Positions 17,731 through 27,784 are shown, counted from the first letter of the stretch. The stretch is 64,000 nt of DNA from Candidatus Eremiobacterota bacterium (GCA_031082125.1 JAVHLM010000019.1:87920-151919), one strand, 5' to 3'. The notes: generated by a model from the sequence alone, not told the origin. A program made the numbers and translations.

Positions 17731-17791
17731 CGGGGACAGTATCTTTTTCATTCAGAAACGCTTTCCGTCAGGGAAAAAGAGCCTGTCCCCG
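17731..17791. repeat. REP-like imperfect palindrome
   Basis: A left arm at 17731-17749 (CGGGGACAG then TTTTTC) and a right arm at 17773-17791 (GAAAAAGAG then CTGTCCCCG) form a long hairpin with a 23-nt loop. It follows the transglutaminase stop and may act as a terminator, but the GGGGACAG/CTGTCCCC ends resemble dispersed REP-type elements. Confidence 0.6.
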
Positions 17792-17869
17792 TCACTTTAG
17801 GATAATATAGGAGTCTTTCCCTGTCCTCCCGAATATCTCATTGGAAAACGTCGCAAAGGAGCCCGCATC

Positions 17870-19930
17870 ATGAAAAACAAGCGTCTTGCCAGTCATCCAA
17901 TTCTACCCGTGCCTCAGCGCAAGAGCGTGCAGTTCACCTTCAACGGGAAAAAATACAAAGCCCTCGAAGGAGAGGTCATCTCCTCTGCCCTCTTTGCCCA
18001 CGGCATCAAGATATTCGGCCATCACCCCAGGGACGGGAGCCCCCAGGGCATCTTCTGCGCGAACGGGCAGTGCGCACAGTGCACCGTCATTGCCGACGGT
18101 CTCCCCGTCAAGGCCTGCATGGCGGCCGTGAGGGAGGGAATGGTCATCACTCCCTGCGACGGGCTGCCGGCGCTCCCTGAAGAGACTGGCGAGGCTCCAA
18201 TCTGCCATTCCATCCCCCTCATAAAGTGCGAGGTCCTCGTCATCGGCGCCGGACCCTCGGGCCTCACGGCGGCCATAGAACTGGGGCGCCTTGGGAAGGA
18301 CGTGATAATAGCTGATGACAAGGCCTCGCCGGGAGGCAAGCTGGTGCTCCAGACCCACACCTTTTTCGGCTCCATCTCCGACTGTTACGCCGGCACAAGG
18401 GGCATCGACATCGCCACGAAGCTCGCCGAAGAGCTCCGTGGCTTCCCTTCCGTCAAGCTCTGGCTCAACTCGACGGCCATAGGCGTCTTCAAGGACAGGA
18501 AGGTGGGAATCCTGAGCGGCGACCGTTATGTCCTCGTTGAGCCCCAGAAGCTTCTCATCGCCGCAGGTGCCCGGGAAAAGGCCCTCTCCTTTCCCGGGTG
18601 GGATCTCCCCGGCGTTTACGGCGCCGGGGCTTTCCAGACACTGCTGAACAGAGATCTCGTCAAGGCCTCGGAGCGCCTCTTCATCATCGGGGGGGGCAAC
18701 GTGGGAATCATTGCGGGGTACCATGCCCTCCAGGCAGGCATCAAGGTCATCGGCCTCGTGGAAGCCATGCCGCAGGTGGGAGGCTACCTGGTTCATGCCA
18801 ACAAGCTCCAGCGCTTCGGCGTCCCTCTTTACGTGTCTCATACCGTCGTGGAATGCCTCGGCGGTGAGAAGGGTGTAGAGGAGATCACTATCTGCGAGAT
18901 TGACCCGGCCTTCCGCCACAAGGAGGGCACCTTCAAGACCTTCAAGGTGGATACGGTCCTCGTGGCCGTAGGGCTCACCCCCATCGATGAGCTTTTCCAC
19001 ATGGCCCGCTCATTCGGGATGGATGTCTTCGCCGCCGGTGATGCCGAAGAGATTGCCGAGGCGAGCGCCGCCATGTTCAGCGGGAAGATAAAAGGTCTTG
19101 AGATAGCGGCCGACCTCGGGGAAAAGATCACCATTCCCCGGGAATGGCGCGAAAAGAACGAGGTGCTGAAAAGCAAGCCGGGGAAAATCATGGCGGCTGC
19201 CTTTTCAAGAAACGGCGCCCTCCAGTTCCCCGTCTTTCACTGCGTGCAGGAGATTCCCTGCAATCCCTGCACCGAGGTCTGCCCCAACAATTCCATCACC
19301 ATCCCCGGCGGCGACATCATGGGAATCCCCCGCTTCGAAGGGAAATGCAGTGGTTGCCAGCGCTGCATCGCCATATGCCCGGGCCTCGCCGTCACGACAG
19401 TGGACCTTCGCCAGAGCGGCAGGGCCCTCGTCTCGCTGCCCTTCGAGCTTGACCGTTCATGGCTCGAAGAGGGCCAGGAGGTAGCCCTTGTGGACATCAG
19501 GGGAACCTTTGTGACCAGGGCGCCCATTGAAAAGATCGCCGACAGGAAATTCCAGGACCGCACCCTTATTGTCACCGTTCCTGTGCCCCCCGAGCTTGCA
19601 GGACGAATTGCGGGAATCAGGCTCTTTGAGGAAGAAAAGGCCCTGGAGAGCCATGAGGCCTCCCCCGATGACGAGGTTATCATATGCCGCTGCGAGCGCA
19701 TCACTGCCGGGAGGGTCAGGGAAGCCATCAGGGAAGGCCTCCGCGATATGAATGAGCTCAAGACCATGCTCAGGTGCGGCATGGGCTCCTGCGGCGGCAA
19801 GACATGCTCGCAGCTTATCGAGCGTCTCTTCCGGGGCGAGAAGGTGAAGGAGGGGGAGGTAACCCCTTTCACCAAGCGGCCTCTTGAGATGGAGGTTACC
19901 CTTGAGATTTTCGCCGGCATCACCGAATAA
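17870..19930 (+). CDS. Multi-cofactor FAD/Fe-S oxidoreductase (HcnAB / dye-linked dehydrogenase alpha-like)
   Basis: This 686-residue protein looks like a fused subunit of an amino-acid or amine dehydrogenase. Order: a plant-type [2Fe-2S] domain with CANGQCAQC near 63-71 and a fourth Cys near 83; a FAD Rossmann motif VLVIGAGPSGLTAA near 122; a second nucleotide site FIIGGGNVGII near 270; two 4Fe-4S ferredoxin motifs, CNPCTEVCP near 463 and CSGCQRCIAICP near 493; and a BFD-like [2Fe-2S] domain, CRCERI near 605 with CGMGSCGGKTC near 634. Family members oxidise opines, proline or glycine with a DAO-type beta subunit. A candidate partner lies at 27980-29128. The substrate cannot be read from the sequence. 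Confidence 0.82.
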   Translation: MKNKRLASHPILPVPQRKSVQFTFNGKKYKALEGEVISSALFAHGIKIFGHHPRDGSPQGIFCANGQCAQCTVIADGLPVKACMAAVREGMVITPCDGLPALPEETGEAPICHSIPLIKCEVLVIGAGPSGLTAAIELGRLGKDVIIADDKASPGGKLVLQTHTFFGSISDCYAGTRGIDIATKLAEELRGFPSVKLWLNSTAIGVFKDRKVGILSGDRYVLVEPQKLLIAAGAREKALSFPGWDLPGVYGAGAFQTLLNRDLVKASERLFIIGGGNVGIIAGYHALQAGIKVIGLVEAMPQVGGYLVHANKLQRFGVPLYVSHTVVECLGGEKGVEEITICEIDPAFRHKEGTFKTFKVDTVLVAVGLTPIDELFHMARSFGMDVFAAGDAEEIAEASAAMFSGKIKGLEIAADLGEKITIPREWREKNEVLKSKPGKIMAAAFSRNGALQFPVFHCVQEIPCNPCTEVCPNNSITIPGGDIMGIPRFEGKCSGCQRCIAICPGLAVTTVDLRQSGRALVSLPFELDRSWLEEGQEVALVDIRGTFVTRAPIEKIADRKFQDRTLIVTVPVPPELAGRIAGIRLFEEEKALESHEASPDDEVIICRCERITAGRVREAIREGLRDMNELKTMLRCGMGSCGGKTCSQLIERLFRGEKVKEGEVTPFTKRPLEMEVTLEIFAGITE

Positions 19931-19951
19931 CGGGAAGTGAAAGGAGGCTCC

Positions 19952-21706
19952 ATGGAGCCAGCCAATGCCTTTGTCCGCCCCCTGCTCACAGACCTCTACC
20001 AGCTCACCATGGCCTATGCCTACTGGAAAAGCGGCCGCCATGAAGCTCAGGCAGTCTTTGACCTCTTTTTCCGCAAGAACCCCTTCGGAGGTGAGTTCAC
20101 CATCTTTGCCGGCCTCGAGGAGGTGCTGCGCCTTGTGGACACTTTCCGCTTCACCGGCGATGACATCGCCTACCTCAAGGAGGGCGTCCGCCTGAGGGAA
20201 AAGCACTTAAGCCATGCCTTCGAGGAGGGCGTGAGCCAGGGATACCTGAGAAAAACCGCTTCAGGTTATGAGCAGAAGCACCACGACGAAGAAGGAAGGG
20301 AAAGCTGGATTCCCGTCGAGCCGCCCCGCGGCGACGAGATGGTGCCCCCTCTCCTGGCGCGATGCGACAGCGGATTCTTCGACTGGCTCGCCTCGATAGA
20401 CTGCTCGCGCATCAAGATTCACGCCATCCCGGAGGGCACCATGGTGTTCCCGCGGATCCCCCTGGTCCGCGTCGAAGGCCCCCTGGCCGTTGCCCAGCTC
20501 CTTGAGACAACCCTTCTCTCCCTGGTGAACTACCCGAGCCTGGTGGCCACCAAGGCGGCCCGCCTCAGGCTTGCGGCGGGCTCGGGGAAAACCCTCATGG
20601 AGTTCGGCCTCAGGAGGGCCCAGGGCCCTGATGGCGCCATGTCAGCCTCCCGCTACTCTTATATCGGCGGCTTTGACAGCACAAGCAATGTCCTGGCGGG
20701 TCAGCTTTTCGGCATCCCCACCAGGGGAACTCATGCCCATTCCTTTGTCTCCACCTTCCTCAGCCTTGACGAGGTGACCACGAGAACCCTTGCTGCCCCT
20801 GACGGCACCGTTCACGACCTCGTGGCCCTGGCCCTCAGGTTCCGTGAGGAGCTGGAATTCACCACCACCAATGAGGGAGAGCTCGCCGCCTTTCTCACCT
20901 ATGCCCAGGCCTTCCCGGAGCAGTTCCTGGCCCTGGTGGACACTTACGACACCCTCAAATCCGGCGTCCCCAACTTCATCTGCGCGGCCCTGGCTCTCAT
21001 GCACATAGGCTACAAGCCCATGGGGATAAGGCTTGACTCAGGCGATCTCTCCTATTTCTCGAAAAAGACGCGGGATCTCTTCCGCATGGCAGGCGAGAGA
21101 TACGGCCTCGATCTCTCACGGCTCACCATCGTGGCAAGCAACGACCTTGACGAATCGACGCTGCTGTCGCTTAACCAGCAGGGCCACGAAATAGACGTCT
21201 TCGGCATCGGGACCCATCTCGTGACCTGTTACGGGCAGCCTGCCCTGGGCGGGGTATACAAGCTCGTCGTGGTGAACGACCACCCGAGGATAAAGATATC
21301 GCAGGACGTGAGCAAGGTGACAATCCCGGGGAAAAAGAAGGCGTATCGCCTCATAGGCTCCCAGGAGTATCCCCTGCTGGATATCATGATGGGTGATGAG
21401 GAGGCGCCGCCCGGCGAGGGAAAACAGATTCTCTGCCGCCACCCCTTTGACGAAACAAAACGGGCCTATGTGGTCCCCCAGAGGGTCCTTCCCCTTCACC
21501 GCCTGGTCTGGGACGGGAGGCTCTCTGCTCCCTTTGAATCACTTCAGCAGACAAGGGCTCATACCCTGAAGCAGCTTGCCACCACGAGGGAGGACCATAT
21601 CAGGGCCCTTAATCCAACGCCTTACAAGGTCTCAGTGAGCGACACCCTTTACCGCTACATCCACAAGCTCTGGATGGACGAGGCCCCTATCCCGGTGATC
21701 CACTGA
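19952..21706 (+). CDS. pncB: Nicotinate phosphoribosyltransferase
   Basis: PncB makes nicotinate mononucleotide from nicotinate and PRPP in the NAD salvage pathway. The 584-residue product has the typical N-terminal LLTDLYQLTMAYAYWKSG, then RRAQGPDGAMSASRYSYIGGFDSTSN (substrate loop) and GIRLDSGDLSYFSKKTRD, the family phosphate-binding region. The length fits the longer bacterial class. The ATG at 19952 has AAAGGAGG 4 nt upstream; the GTG at 19937 is less likely. It starts 21 bp after the oxidoreductase gene and ends 4 bp from a convergent nicotinamidase-like gene, which supports a local NAD salvage role. Confidence 0.93.
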   Translation: MEPANAFVRPLLTDLYQLTMAYAYWKSGRHEAQAVFDLFFRKNPFGGEFTIFAGLEEVLRLVDTFRFTGDDIAYLKEGVRLREKHLSHAFEEGVSQGYLRKTASGYEQKHHDEEGRESWIPVEPPRGDEMVPPLLARCDSGFFDWLASIDCSRIKIHAIPEGTMVFPRIPLVRVEGPLAVAQLLETTLLSLVNYPSLVATKAARLRLAAGSGKTLMEFGLRRAQGPDGAMSASRYSYIGGFDSTSNVLAGQLFGIPTRGTHAHSFVSTFLSLDEVTTRTLAAPDGTVHDLVALALRFREELEFTTTNEGELAAFLTYAQAFPEQFLALVDTYDTLKSGVPNFICAALALMHIGYKPMGIRLDSGDLSYFSKKTRDLFRMAGERYGLDLSRLTIVASNDLDESTLLSLNQQGHEIDVFGIGTHLVTCYGQPALGGVYKLVVVNDHPRIKISQDVSKVTIPGKKKAYRLIGSQEYPLLDIMMGDEEAPPGEGKQILCRHPFDETKRAYVVPQRVLPLHRLVWDGRLSAPFESLQQTRAHTLKQLATTREDHIRALNPTPYKVSVSDTLYRYIHKLWMDEAPIPVIH

Positions 21707-21710
21707 GCCA

Positions 21711-22751
21711 TTACCCGCCCGGGATCCCCGGCCATGAGGCCATGGGCTCCCCTGAACTGACAAGGTGCATCCCTGCTTTACGGAAGCGGCTGAAAGCCTT
21801 GTCCGCCTCATGGGAGAAGTCCGCGACGCCCGGAACCACTACCGGCGAGGTGCAGTCCTCAAGCAGGTAGACCTTCCCTGCCAGGGAGGCATCGCGGGCC
21901 TCTATCTCACCGAGAAGATCATCGACAGTCCAGGCCACGCAGTGGCTTTTTGCCTCGCCCGCAATTATCACGGCATCGAAGCCAAGGAGGCGAGTGATGA
22001 GCTCTCTGTTTTTTTCCGCGAGAGGCTCACCGCCGGGGCCTTCCCGTATCTCGGGGCTCAATACGGAGTAGTTTTCCGTGAGGGCATTCCCTCCCTTGAG
22101 CTCAAAGGAAGCCTGCGCTGACCGGCAGACTCCATGGAAAAAGAGGGCCTCTTCAAAGGCCGGCACAAGGGCATGGCCTATTCCTCCGAGCATGGCATGG
22201 TAAGGCCATATCATAAGCTCATATTTTCCCCCCCTGCGGAGGGCCTCAGCATAATGAAGCACATGCTGCTGCAGCTCACCGTAGTCACCTCCATGGGTAA
22301 GAGCGGCCGCATGGGGACTGGCCCGCCATATGCCGTTCCTCAGGTCCTCTGCCGGGATGACCGTCATGGGATCGGGATGGGCTCCCTCGCTGTTGATGAA
22401 AAAGAGGGGATGAAAAATCTGCATGGCCCGGTGAGTATCCATCGTGGGCACAATCTCAGTAATGCTCTGCAGGTTCCGGTAAATGAACCTGCAGAGCCGT
22501 GCCGTATCTTCGACAGCCCCGTTCCCCGAGGGACCCGCCACGTAAAGCTCAAAACCGGGAATGCAGAAGGTGTTCTGCACATCGATGGCAAGGAGCGCTA
22601 TGCGGAAGCGGTCCTCGGAAGAAGGCCCTATGCGGTGTGACCGTGCCCATTCAAGGGCCTCGCGGGCCCTGTCATAATAGGGCACCCTGAAGATATCGCC
22701 CGTTTTTCCGGGATCGAAATGAGAGGGAAGGGGCAGCTCATCGCACTTCAT
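21711..22751 (-). CDS. Isochorismatase-family hydrolase, nicotinamidase-like
   Basis: Cysteine hydrolases of this superfamily include nicotinamidase, which turns nicotinamide into nicotinate. The 346-residue product has the catalytic Asp in LLAIDVQNTF, a nicotinamidase-like metal motif MIWPYHAMLGGIGHAL, the Lys region FELKGGNALTENYS, and the nucleophile Cys in AKSHCVAWTVDDL. It is much longer than typical PncA (about 200 residues), with an N-terminal extension and inserts. The frame is open to 22880, but AAAGGAG lies 6 nt before the ATG at 22751. The convergent neighbour pncB uses the product of nicotinamidase, which favours this role. Confidence 0.75.
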   Translation of the reverse strand: MKCDELPLPSHFDPGKTGDIFRVPYYDRAREALEWARSHRIGPSSEDRFRIALLAIDVQNTFCIPGFELYVAGPSGNGAVEDTARLCRFIYRNLQSITEIVPTMDTHRAMQIFHPLFFINSEGAHPDPMTVIPAEDLRNGIWRASPHAAALTHGGDYGELQQHVLHYAEALRRGGKYELMIWPYHAMLGGIGHALVPAFEEALFFHGVCRSAQASFELKGGNALTENYSVLSPEIREGPGGEPLAEKNRELITRLLGFDAVIIAGEAKSHCVAWTVDDLLGEIEARDASLAGKVYLLEDCTSPVVVPGVADFSHEADKAFSRFRKAGMHLVSSGEPMASWPGIPGG

Positions 22752-22911
22752 AGGCATCTCCTTTCGCTGGCTCCTGGCTCCTGGATTCTTACTCCCCTCT
22801 CCCGATTCCTCTCTGCGGGCTCCCTGGTTCCCCGATGCAGGAAAAGTCATGCCACTGTGTAAATAAGCTGAAAGGGACAATATCTCACCATTTTACCTCA
22901 AGAGGAGCACT

Positions 22912-23979
22912 ATGGCGGAAAAGCATAAAACCCTCGCAGCCTACGGCATATGGCTTCTGGCCTTTGGTTACTTCATCACTTACTGGCCTTACAGCGCCCT
23001 CACCAAGGCGCTTTCAGACGGCCTCCTCGCGGGGATGCCCCGCGGGATCTCCTCCTTCGAGCTCCTCCCTCTCACCTCTGTCGGCGCAGTATCGGGCATG
23101 ATATTTTTTCTCTCCATCAAGGGGTGGTGGAAATACGCGGGAAGGAAAAAAATTCTCGGCATCAATTGTTTCTGGCCGAGCAAATATACGTTTTACTCAG
23201 GAATCTGCTGCTCCCTTATCATTATGACCACCACGCTTGCCTATACCTTCAGGGGCGTCTCCATCGTCTTCATCATGCTTCTGATGAGGGGCGGGCTGCT
23301 CATTATGGCGCCTCTTGTGGACTTTTTCAGCAAGAGAAAGGTGCGGTGGTTCTCCTGGGCCGGCCTGGTATTGAGCATGCTCGCGCTCCTTGTGGCTTTT
23401 TCCGAAAAGGGCGGCTACTGCATCACCATCGCCTGTGCCCTCAATGTGACAATTTACCTGATAGCCTATTTCATAAGGCTCCGCTTCATGAGCAAGGTGG
23501 CAAAGTGCGATGATGAGAACGCCAACACGAGGTATTTTGTGGAAGAACAGATCGTCTCAAGCCCCCTTATGCTTATCGGCCTCTGTGTCTTCGCCATGAT
23601 TAATTACGGACCCAGCATGCACGAGGTCCGCTCGGGCTTTACGGCCATTTTCAGCACCGGCTTTGCTCTCCACACCTTTATTCTCGGGCTTCTCTCGTCA
23701 GGAACGGGCTTCTTCGGCGGCCTTATCCTGCTTGACAAGAGTGAGAACACTTACTGCGTGCCAGTAAATCGCTCATCGAGCATCATGGCGGGGATCTTCG
23801 CCTCGTACACCCTCACGTACCTCTTCGGCCAGCGCCCGCCAAGCCTCAGCAATCTTATCGGCGCCGGTCTCATAATTATGGCCATCGTGTTCCTCACGAT
23901 CCCGCTTATTTTTAAGAAAAAGGAGCCTCCAGTCGCCTGTGAAGCACCACTCCAGGAAGCTCCCGAAGAAAAGAGGTAA
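22912..23979 (+). CDS. Ten-helix membrane protein, DMT-transporter-like
   Basis: The 355-residue protein has about ten hydrophobic helices in two halves and a charged tail (KKKEPPVACEAP). The helix pattern and length resemble EamA/DMT metabolite transporters, but I see no diagnostic motif. The start has TCAAGAGGAG upstream. It is divergent from the nicotinamidase-like gene and 6 bp upstream of a PstS-like lipoprotein gene, so it may form an operon with the latter. The transported compound is unknown. Confidence 0.6.
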   Translation: MAEKHKTLAAYGIWLLAFGYFITYWPYSALTKALSDGLLAGMPRGISSFELLPLTSVGAVSGMIFFLSIKGWWKYAGRKKILGINCFWPSKYTFYSGICCSLIIMTTTLAYTFRGVSIVFIMLLMRGGLLIMAPLVDFFSKRKVRWFSWAGLVLSMLALLVAFSEKGGYCITIACALNVTIYLIAYFIRLRFMSKVAKCDDENANTRYFVEEQIVSSPLMLIGLCVFAMINYGPSMHEVRSGFTAIFSTGFALHTFILGLLSSGTGFFGGLILLDKSENTYCVPVNRSSSIMAGIFASYTLTYLFGQRPPSLSNLIGAGLIIMAIVFLTIPLIFKKKEPPVACEAPLQEAPEEKR

Positions 23980-23985
23980 TATGCC

Positions 23986-24897
23986 GTGAGGTATCTATCA
24001 GTGATTCTTCTCGTGCTCCTCATAATCAGTCTTTCCGCGGGCTGCACGAGACAGCCCGCCGCGGTGGACTCGAGTCCCATAAAAATCGACGGCTCCACGA
24101 TGCTCTATGAGCTCTCAATGAAATGGGCCGAGACCTTCATGAAGGAGAATCCCACCATCACCATTGAAGTGCTGAAAAGCGGCACCAAGGCGGGCATAGA
24201 TTCCTTTCTGGCAGGGACCTGCGATATCGTCGAGACCTCCCGGAGGCTCACCACCCAGGAGATTTTCGAGGCTCGCAGAAAAGGGGTGCAGGTCGAAGAA
24301 TCCTATGCAGGCTTTGCCATATACACGGTGGCGGTGAACCCCGGGAACCCCGTCTCCCAGCTCGATGACGGGCAGGTGAGGCAGATATTCCTCGGCAAGA
24401 CGGCTAACTGGAAGGAAGTGGGCGGCAACGACATGCCCATCACGGTGCTCTATCATTCATTCGGCAAGGACCAGTACGATTTCTTCCTGGAGAATTTTCT
24501 GGACATAAGCAAAAATATTGATCTCAACAACCTTCCCTCCCACATCGAGATACTGGACAAGCCTGCCGAGACCATGGAGAGGCTCCGCCATGACCCCGGG
24601 GCCATTGGCTATTATTATCTCTACAAGGATCCGAAAGGCACCAAGGCCATTGCCATCGCGAAAAAAGGGAGCACCATCTACAGGAAGCCCACGCTCGAGG
24701 AAGCCATAGACGGCTCCTATCCCATCCTGAGGCCCTATTTCCTCTACAAGAACAGGAGCTCGAAGAAGCCCCTCAAGAAGTTCATCGATTTCATTTACAG
24801 CGACAAAGGGCTTGAGATCACCAAGAGCATGAATTTCGTGCCGGTGCCCACACGAAACGGCGACGTGGACAGGACGGTCCTCTTCGAATACAACTAG
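23986..24897 (+). CDS. PstS-like phosphate-binding lipoprotein
   Basis: The 303-residue product starts at GTG and has a lipoprotein signal peptide with lipobox LSAGC (Cys near 20). The mature part matches the PBP-II phosphate-binding family: KIDGSTMLYELSMKWAETF, SGTKAGIDSFLAGTCDI, SRRLTTQEI, and the ligand-loop region IFLGKTANWKEVGG. No pstC, pstA or pstB gene is nearby. It could bind phosphate or a related anion, or act as a sensor. It is convergent with the kinase-ankyrin gene. Confidence 0.8.
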   Translation: MRYLSVILLVLLIISLSAGCTRQPAAVDSSPIKIDGSTMLYELSMKWAETFMKENPTITIEVLKSGTKAGIDSFLAGTCDIVETSRRLTTQEIFEARRKGVQVEESYAGFAIYTVAVNPGNPVSQLDDGQVRQIFLGKTANWKEVGGNDMPITVLYHSFGKDQYDFFLENFLDISKNIDLNNLPSHIEILDKPAETMERLRHDPGAIGYYYLYKDPKGTKAIAIAKKGSTIYRKPTLEEAIDGSYPILRPYFLYKNRSSKKPLKKFIDFIYSDKGLEITKSMNFVPVPTRNGDVDRTVLFEYN

Positions 24898-24916
24898 GAA
24901 ATCGGTGACGGGGGAG

Positions 24917-27784
24917 CTAAAGCGCCCCGCAGGAGCGGAGCAGCTCGGCGATATCGTCACGCTCCCGCCCGAGGGCGACATCAAGGGGCGTCTGCCCGTC
25001 GTGGGTTTCGGCATTCACGTCGGCACCGTTCTCTATGAGAAGATCGATAATATCAAGGTTCCCCTTCTTCACCGCCCAGTGCAGCGGTGTCTGCCCCCTG
25101 AAGGTGCGCACGTTCACGTCGGCACCGCGGTAAAGAAGCAGGTCCACGGCGTCAATCAGGTTTTTTTCCACAGCCCGGTGAAGGGGCGTCCATCCGTCAT
25201 AGTTTTTGCCGTCCAGCGAGATACCCGAGGCGATGAAGCCGTCTATGCCGTCAAGATCATTCCGGTCCACGGCCTCGAAGATATCCTTAAATTTCCTTGA
25301 CACTTTCACCGGGGGAGGGGGAGCCCCTTCAGCAAGGCGGCTTTCAGGAGGCGGGGACGCTTTTGAGGGAGCAGGAATCACTTTTACCGGTGGAGGGCCC
25401 GCCCTGGCTTCCCTTGCCACGGGAAGCTCAAGAACTTTCTGGGGAGCCCTGGCTTCCATGACAGGGACAGGCTCCGGAAGAACGGCACCCTGGCGGAGGG
25501 CATCACGCCTTCCCTCTTCTTCGAGAAAATCAGCCACCTCCCCGTAATCCCGTTCAATGGCCCAGTCAACGGGCGTTTTCCCGTCCTGAGCCTGGGCATA
25601 CACGTCGGCGCCGCGGTCTACAAGGAGCTCAATCATGGCGCCGTTTCCCTTCTTTATCGCCCAGTGAAGAGGAGTGGTCCCCCGGAAAGTCCTCACGTTG
25701 ATATCGGCACCGCGGGCAACGAGAATCTCGGCAGCCCTGAGGCTCCCCTTTTCCACTGCCCAGTGAAGCGGCGTCCAGCCGTCATAATTCTTGCTGTTGA
25801 GGGGAGCACCCTGGGTGACGAAGGCGCTCACCGCATCGGGATCCTGCTTTTCAATCGCCTGGAATATGTCGCGGTATTTTCTTGTCTCCCTGGGGCCCTG
25901 GGCGCGGATCAGCTCGGCGATTTCCCAGCAGCGGTTCTCATTGGCGCACTGTACGGCCGTCCTCCCCAGGGAATCCACAAGAGTCACGTCAGCGCCCCTG
26001 GTCACGAGCAGAGAGACCAGATCGCCGTTTTCGCTCTGCACTGCCCAGTGCAGCGGCGTGAGGCCCTGGGAATCCTGCACATTCACCTGGCAGCCTCTCG
26101 AGAGAAGCATCTCGGCCAGCTCAGTGTAAGCCTTTTTCGCCGCCCAGTGCAGCGGCGTCGAGTTGTTGTTGGTAAGGGCATTAAGTGCGGCGCCTCCCCT
26201 GATGAGGACCTCGGCAACGTCCTTCTGGTTCCTGTCAACAGCCCAGTGGAGGGCGGTCCAGCCGAAATTGTTCTTCTCATCGGGATTGGCTCCCTTTTCG
26301 AGGAGAAGAGCCGCTACGGCTCCATGGCCATAGCAGGCGGCGAGATGGAGAGGTGTCCATCCATTGTGAGCTTTGGCGTTTATCTGGGCTCCCTTTTCGA
26401 TAAGCAGATCGGCAACCACGGGGTACCCCTTTTCCGCCGCCGCGTGCAGCGGCGTCGAGCCATCCATGGCATGCGTGGCAACTGAAGCGCCGCAGGCCAC
26501 CAGGCGCTCCACAATAATGCTGTGGCCCTTGTAAACTGCCGAGTGGAGGGGAGTCTGGCCGTCGTTGGTGATGCAGTTCACGTTGGCGCCTTTCGCGATA
26601 AGGAGCTCCGCGATGACGCTGTGGCCCTCCTGGGCTGCCATGTGAAGAGGGGTCCAGTCCTCGTGGTCGCTGGCTTCAATGTTCGCCCCGCGGGAGATAA
26701 GGGTCACCGCTGCTTCGGTGAAGCCCTTGTTGGCCACCCAGTGAAGGGGGGTCCACCCCTCCTCGTCGGATGAATTCACGTTATCGATGAGGGCCACCAT
26801 CTCATTGATCGCCTCGCAATCACCCTCGGCAAGAGCCTCAAAGACGGTCCCATAGCGCTCGGCGGATATTCTCCCTGATGACCGCCCCTCAAGGGCTTCT
26901 AAAATCTCCTGAACCGACGAGGGGCGGCTGTCAGGCACAATTTCCAGCATCTTCATCAGGATCTGATCGACTGCTTCAGGAACCTTGGGATTCTTTATCG
27001 AGGGAGGGTCGAAGCTGAAAAGGTTTTTCGTGAGGTCAGAAGGATCCTCACCGGTGAGGAGCTGGTGGATGACCACCCCGAGGGAATAAATATCGCTGCG
27101 GGGCTCGGCATAGCCCTTGAACTGCTCGGGCGGCGCATATCCCGGCGTGCCGATTACCACAAGCGTACCTTCCTTGTGAGGGTCAAACATGCGGGCGATG
27201 CCGAAATCTATCAGAAAAAGCTTGCCGTTATTGATCATGATATTTGAGGGCTTCATATCGCGATATACGACGGGAGGCTGCTGCGTATGGAGATAATTCA
27301 GTATGGAGAGGGCCTGCCTGAAATAATTGAGAGCCTCCTCGAGAGGAAAGATCGCTCCTTTTCGCTCATTGAAAATAGTTTCAAGATCCTTGCCGTCTAT
27401 AAAGGTCATGGCAAGGTAAAAGGTGTTCTTCTGCGTTTCGGGGTCCCTTATGGAGAAAAAATCTATCACCTTGGGGAGGCCGCCATGGTGGAGCTTGGAG
27501 AGAAGGCGGGCCTCCTCCTTGAAACGCTGCTCAATGTAAAAAACCTCTTCAGGATTTGACGAGGGGGAGACCATCTTTTTGATCGCCACGACGGTATTGA
27601 GCCTTGTGTCCCTTGCCTTGAAGACACAGCCCATGCCGCCGGACTTTATCGTGGCGAGAATATCGTAGCGGTCGTCGAGAAGCTCCTTTTTCGTCTGCTC
27701 CCTGGGAATATTGCGCATGCACCCGTCGCAGAAAAGGGATTCATCAAGATTTTCATGATGGCAGAAGGGACACTGGATTCCCAA
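24917..27784 (-). CDS. Ser/Thr protein kinase with zinc ribbon and about 15 ankyrin repeats
   Basis: The 955-residue protein begins with a zinc ribbon (CPFC near 5-8, CDGC near 19-22). A Hanks kinase domain spans about 38-310: IKSGGMGCVFKA, AIKK, YRDMKPSN, DFGIAR, GTPGYAPPEQ. Ankyrin repeats follow in three blocks of nine, three and three TPLH-type units, each with a capping repeat. A Pro-rich linker (VLPEPVPVMEARAP through EGAPPPPVKV) separates the last two blocks. No membrane segment is visible. The frame is open to 27895, but the TTG at 27784 has GGAGG 7 nt upstream and starts just before the ribbon, so I prefer it. The repeats are similar enough to suggest recent duplication. Confidence 0.85.
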   Translation of the reverse strand: MGIQCPFCHHENLDESLFCDGCMRNIPREQTKKELLDDRYDILATIKSGGMGCVFKARDTRLNTVVAIKKMVSPSSNPEEVFYIEQRFKEEARLLSKLHHGGLPKVIDFFSIRDPETQKNTFYLAMTFIDGKDLETIFNERKGAIFPLEEALNYFRQALSILNYLHTQQPPVVYRDMKPSNIMINNGKLFLIDFGIARMFDPHKEGTLVVIGTPGYAPPEQFKGYAEPRSDIYSLGVVIHQLLTGEDPSDLTKNLFSFDPPSIKNPKVPEAVDQILMKMLEIVPDSRPSSVQEILEALEGRSSGRISAERYGTVFEALAEGDCEAINEMVALIDNVNSSDEEGWTPLHWVANKGFTEAAVTLISRGANIEASDHEDWTPLHMAAQEGHSVIAELLIAKGANVNCITNDGQTPLHSAVYKGHSIIVERLVACGASVATHAMDGSTPLHAAAEKGYPVVADLLIEKGAQINAKAHNGWTPLHLAACYGHGAVAALLLEKGANPDEKNNFGWTALHWAVDRNQKDVAEVLIRGGAALNALTNNNSTPLHWAAKKAYTELAEMLLSRGCQVNVQDSQGLTPLHWAVQSENGDLVSLLVTRGADVTLVDSLGRTAVQCANENRCWEIAELIRAQGPRETRKYRDIFQAIEKQDPDAVSAFVTQGAPLNSKNYDGWTPLHWAVEKGSLRAAEILVARGADINVRTFRGTTPLHWAIKKGNGAMIELLVDRGADVYAQAQDGKTPVDWAIERDYGEVADFLEEEGRRDALRQGAVLPEPVPVMEARAPQKVLELPVAREARAGPPPVKVIPAPSKASPPPESRLAEGAPPPPVKVSRKFKDIFEAVDRNDLDGIDGFIASGISLDGKNYDGWTPLHRAVEKNLIDAVDLLLYRGADVNVRTFRGQTPLHWAVKKGNLDIIDLLIENGADVNAETHDGQTPLDVALGRERDDIAELLRSCGAL

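Noticed and set aside
17903..19000. A 365-codon minus-strand frame inside the FAD/Fe-S oxidoreductase
   Set aside because: It is a shadow in high-GC DNA. The plus-strand frame has complete cofactor motifs.
25664..26485. A 273-codon plus-strand frame opposite the ankyrin repeats
   Set aside because: Its periodic composition is the antisense of the ankyrin units.
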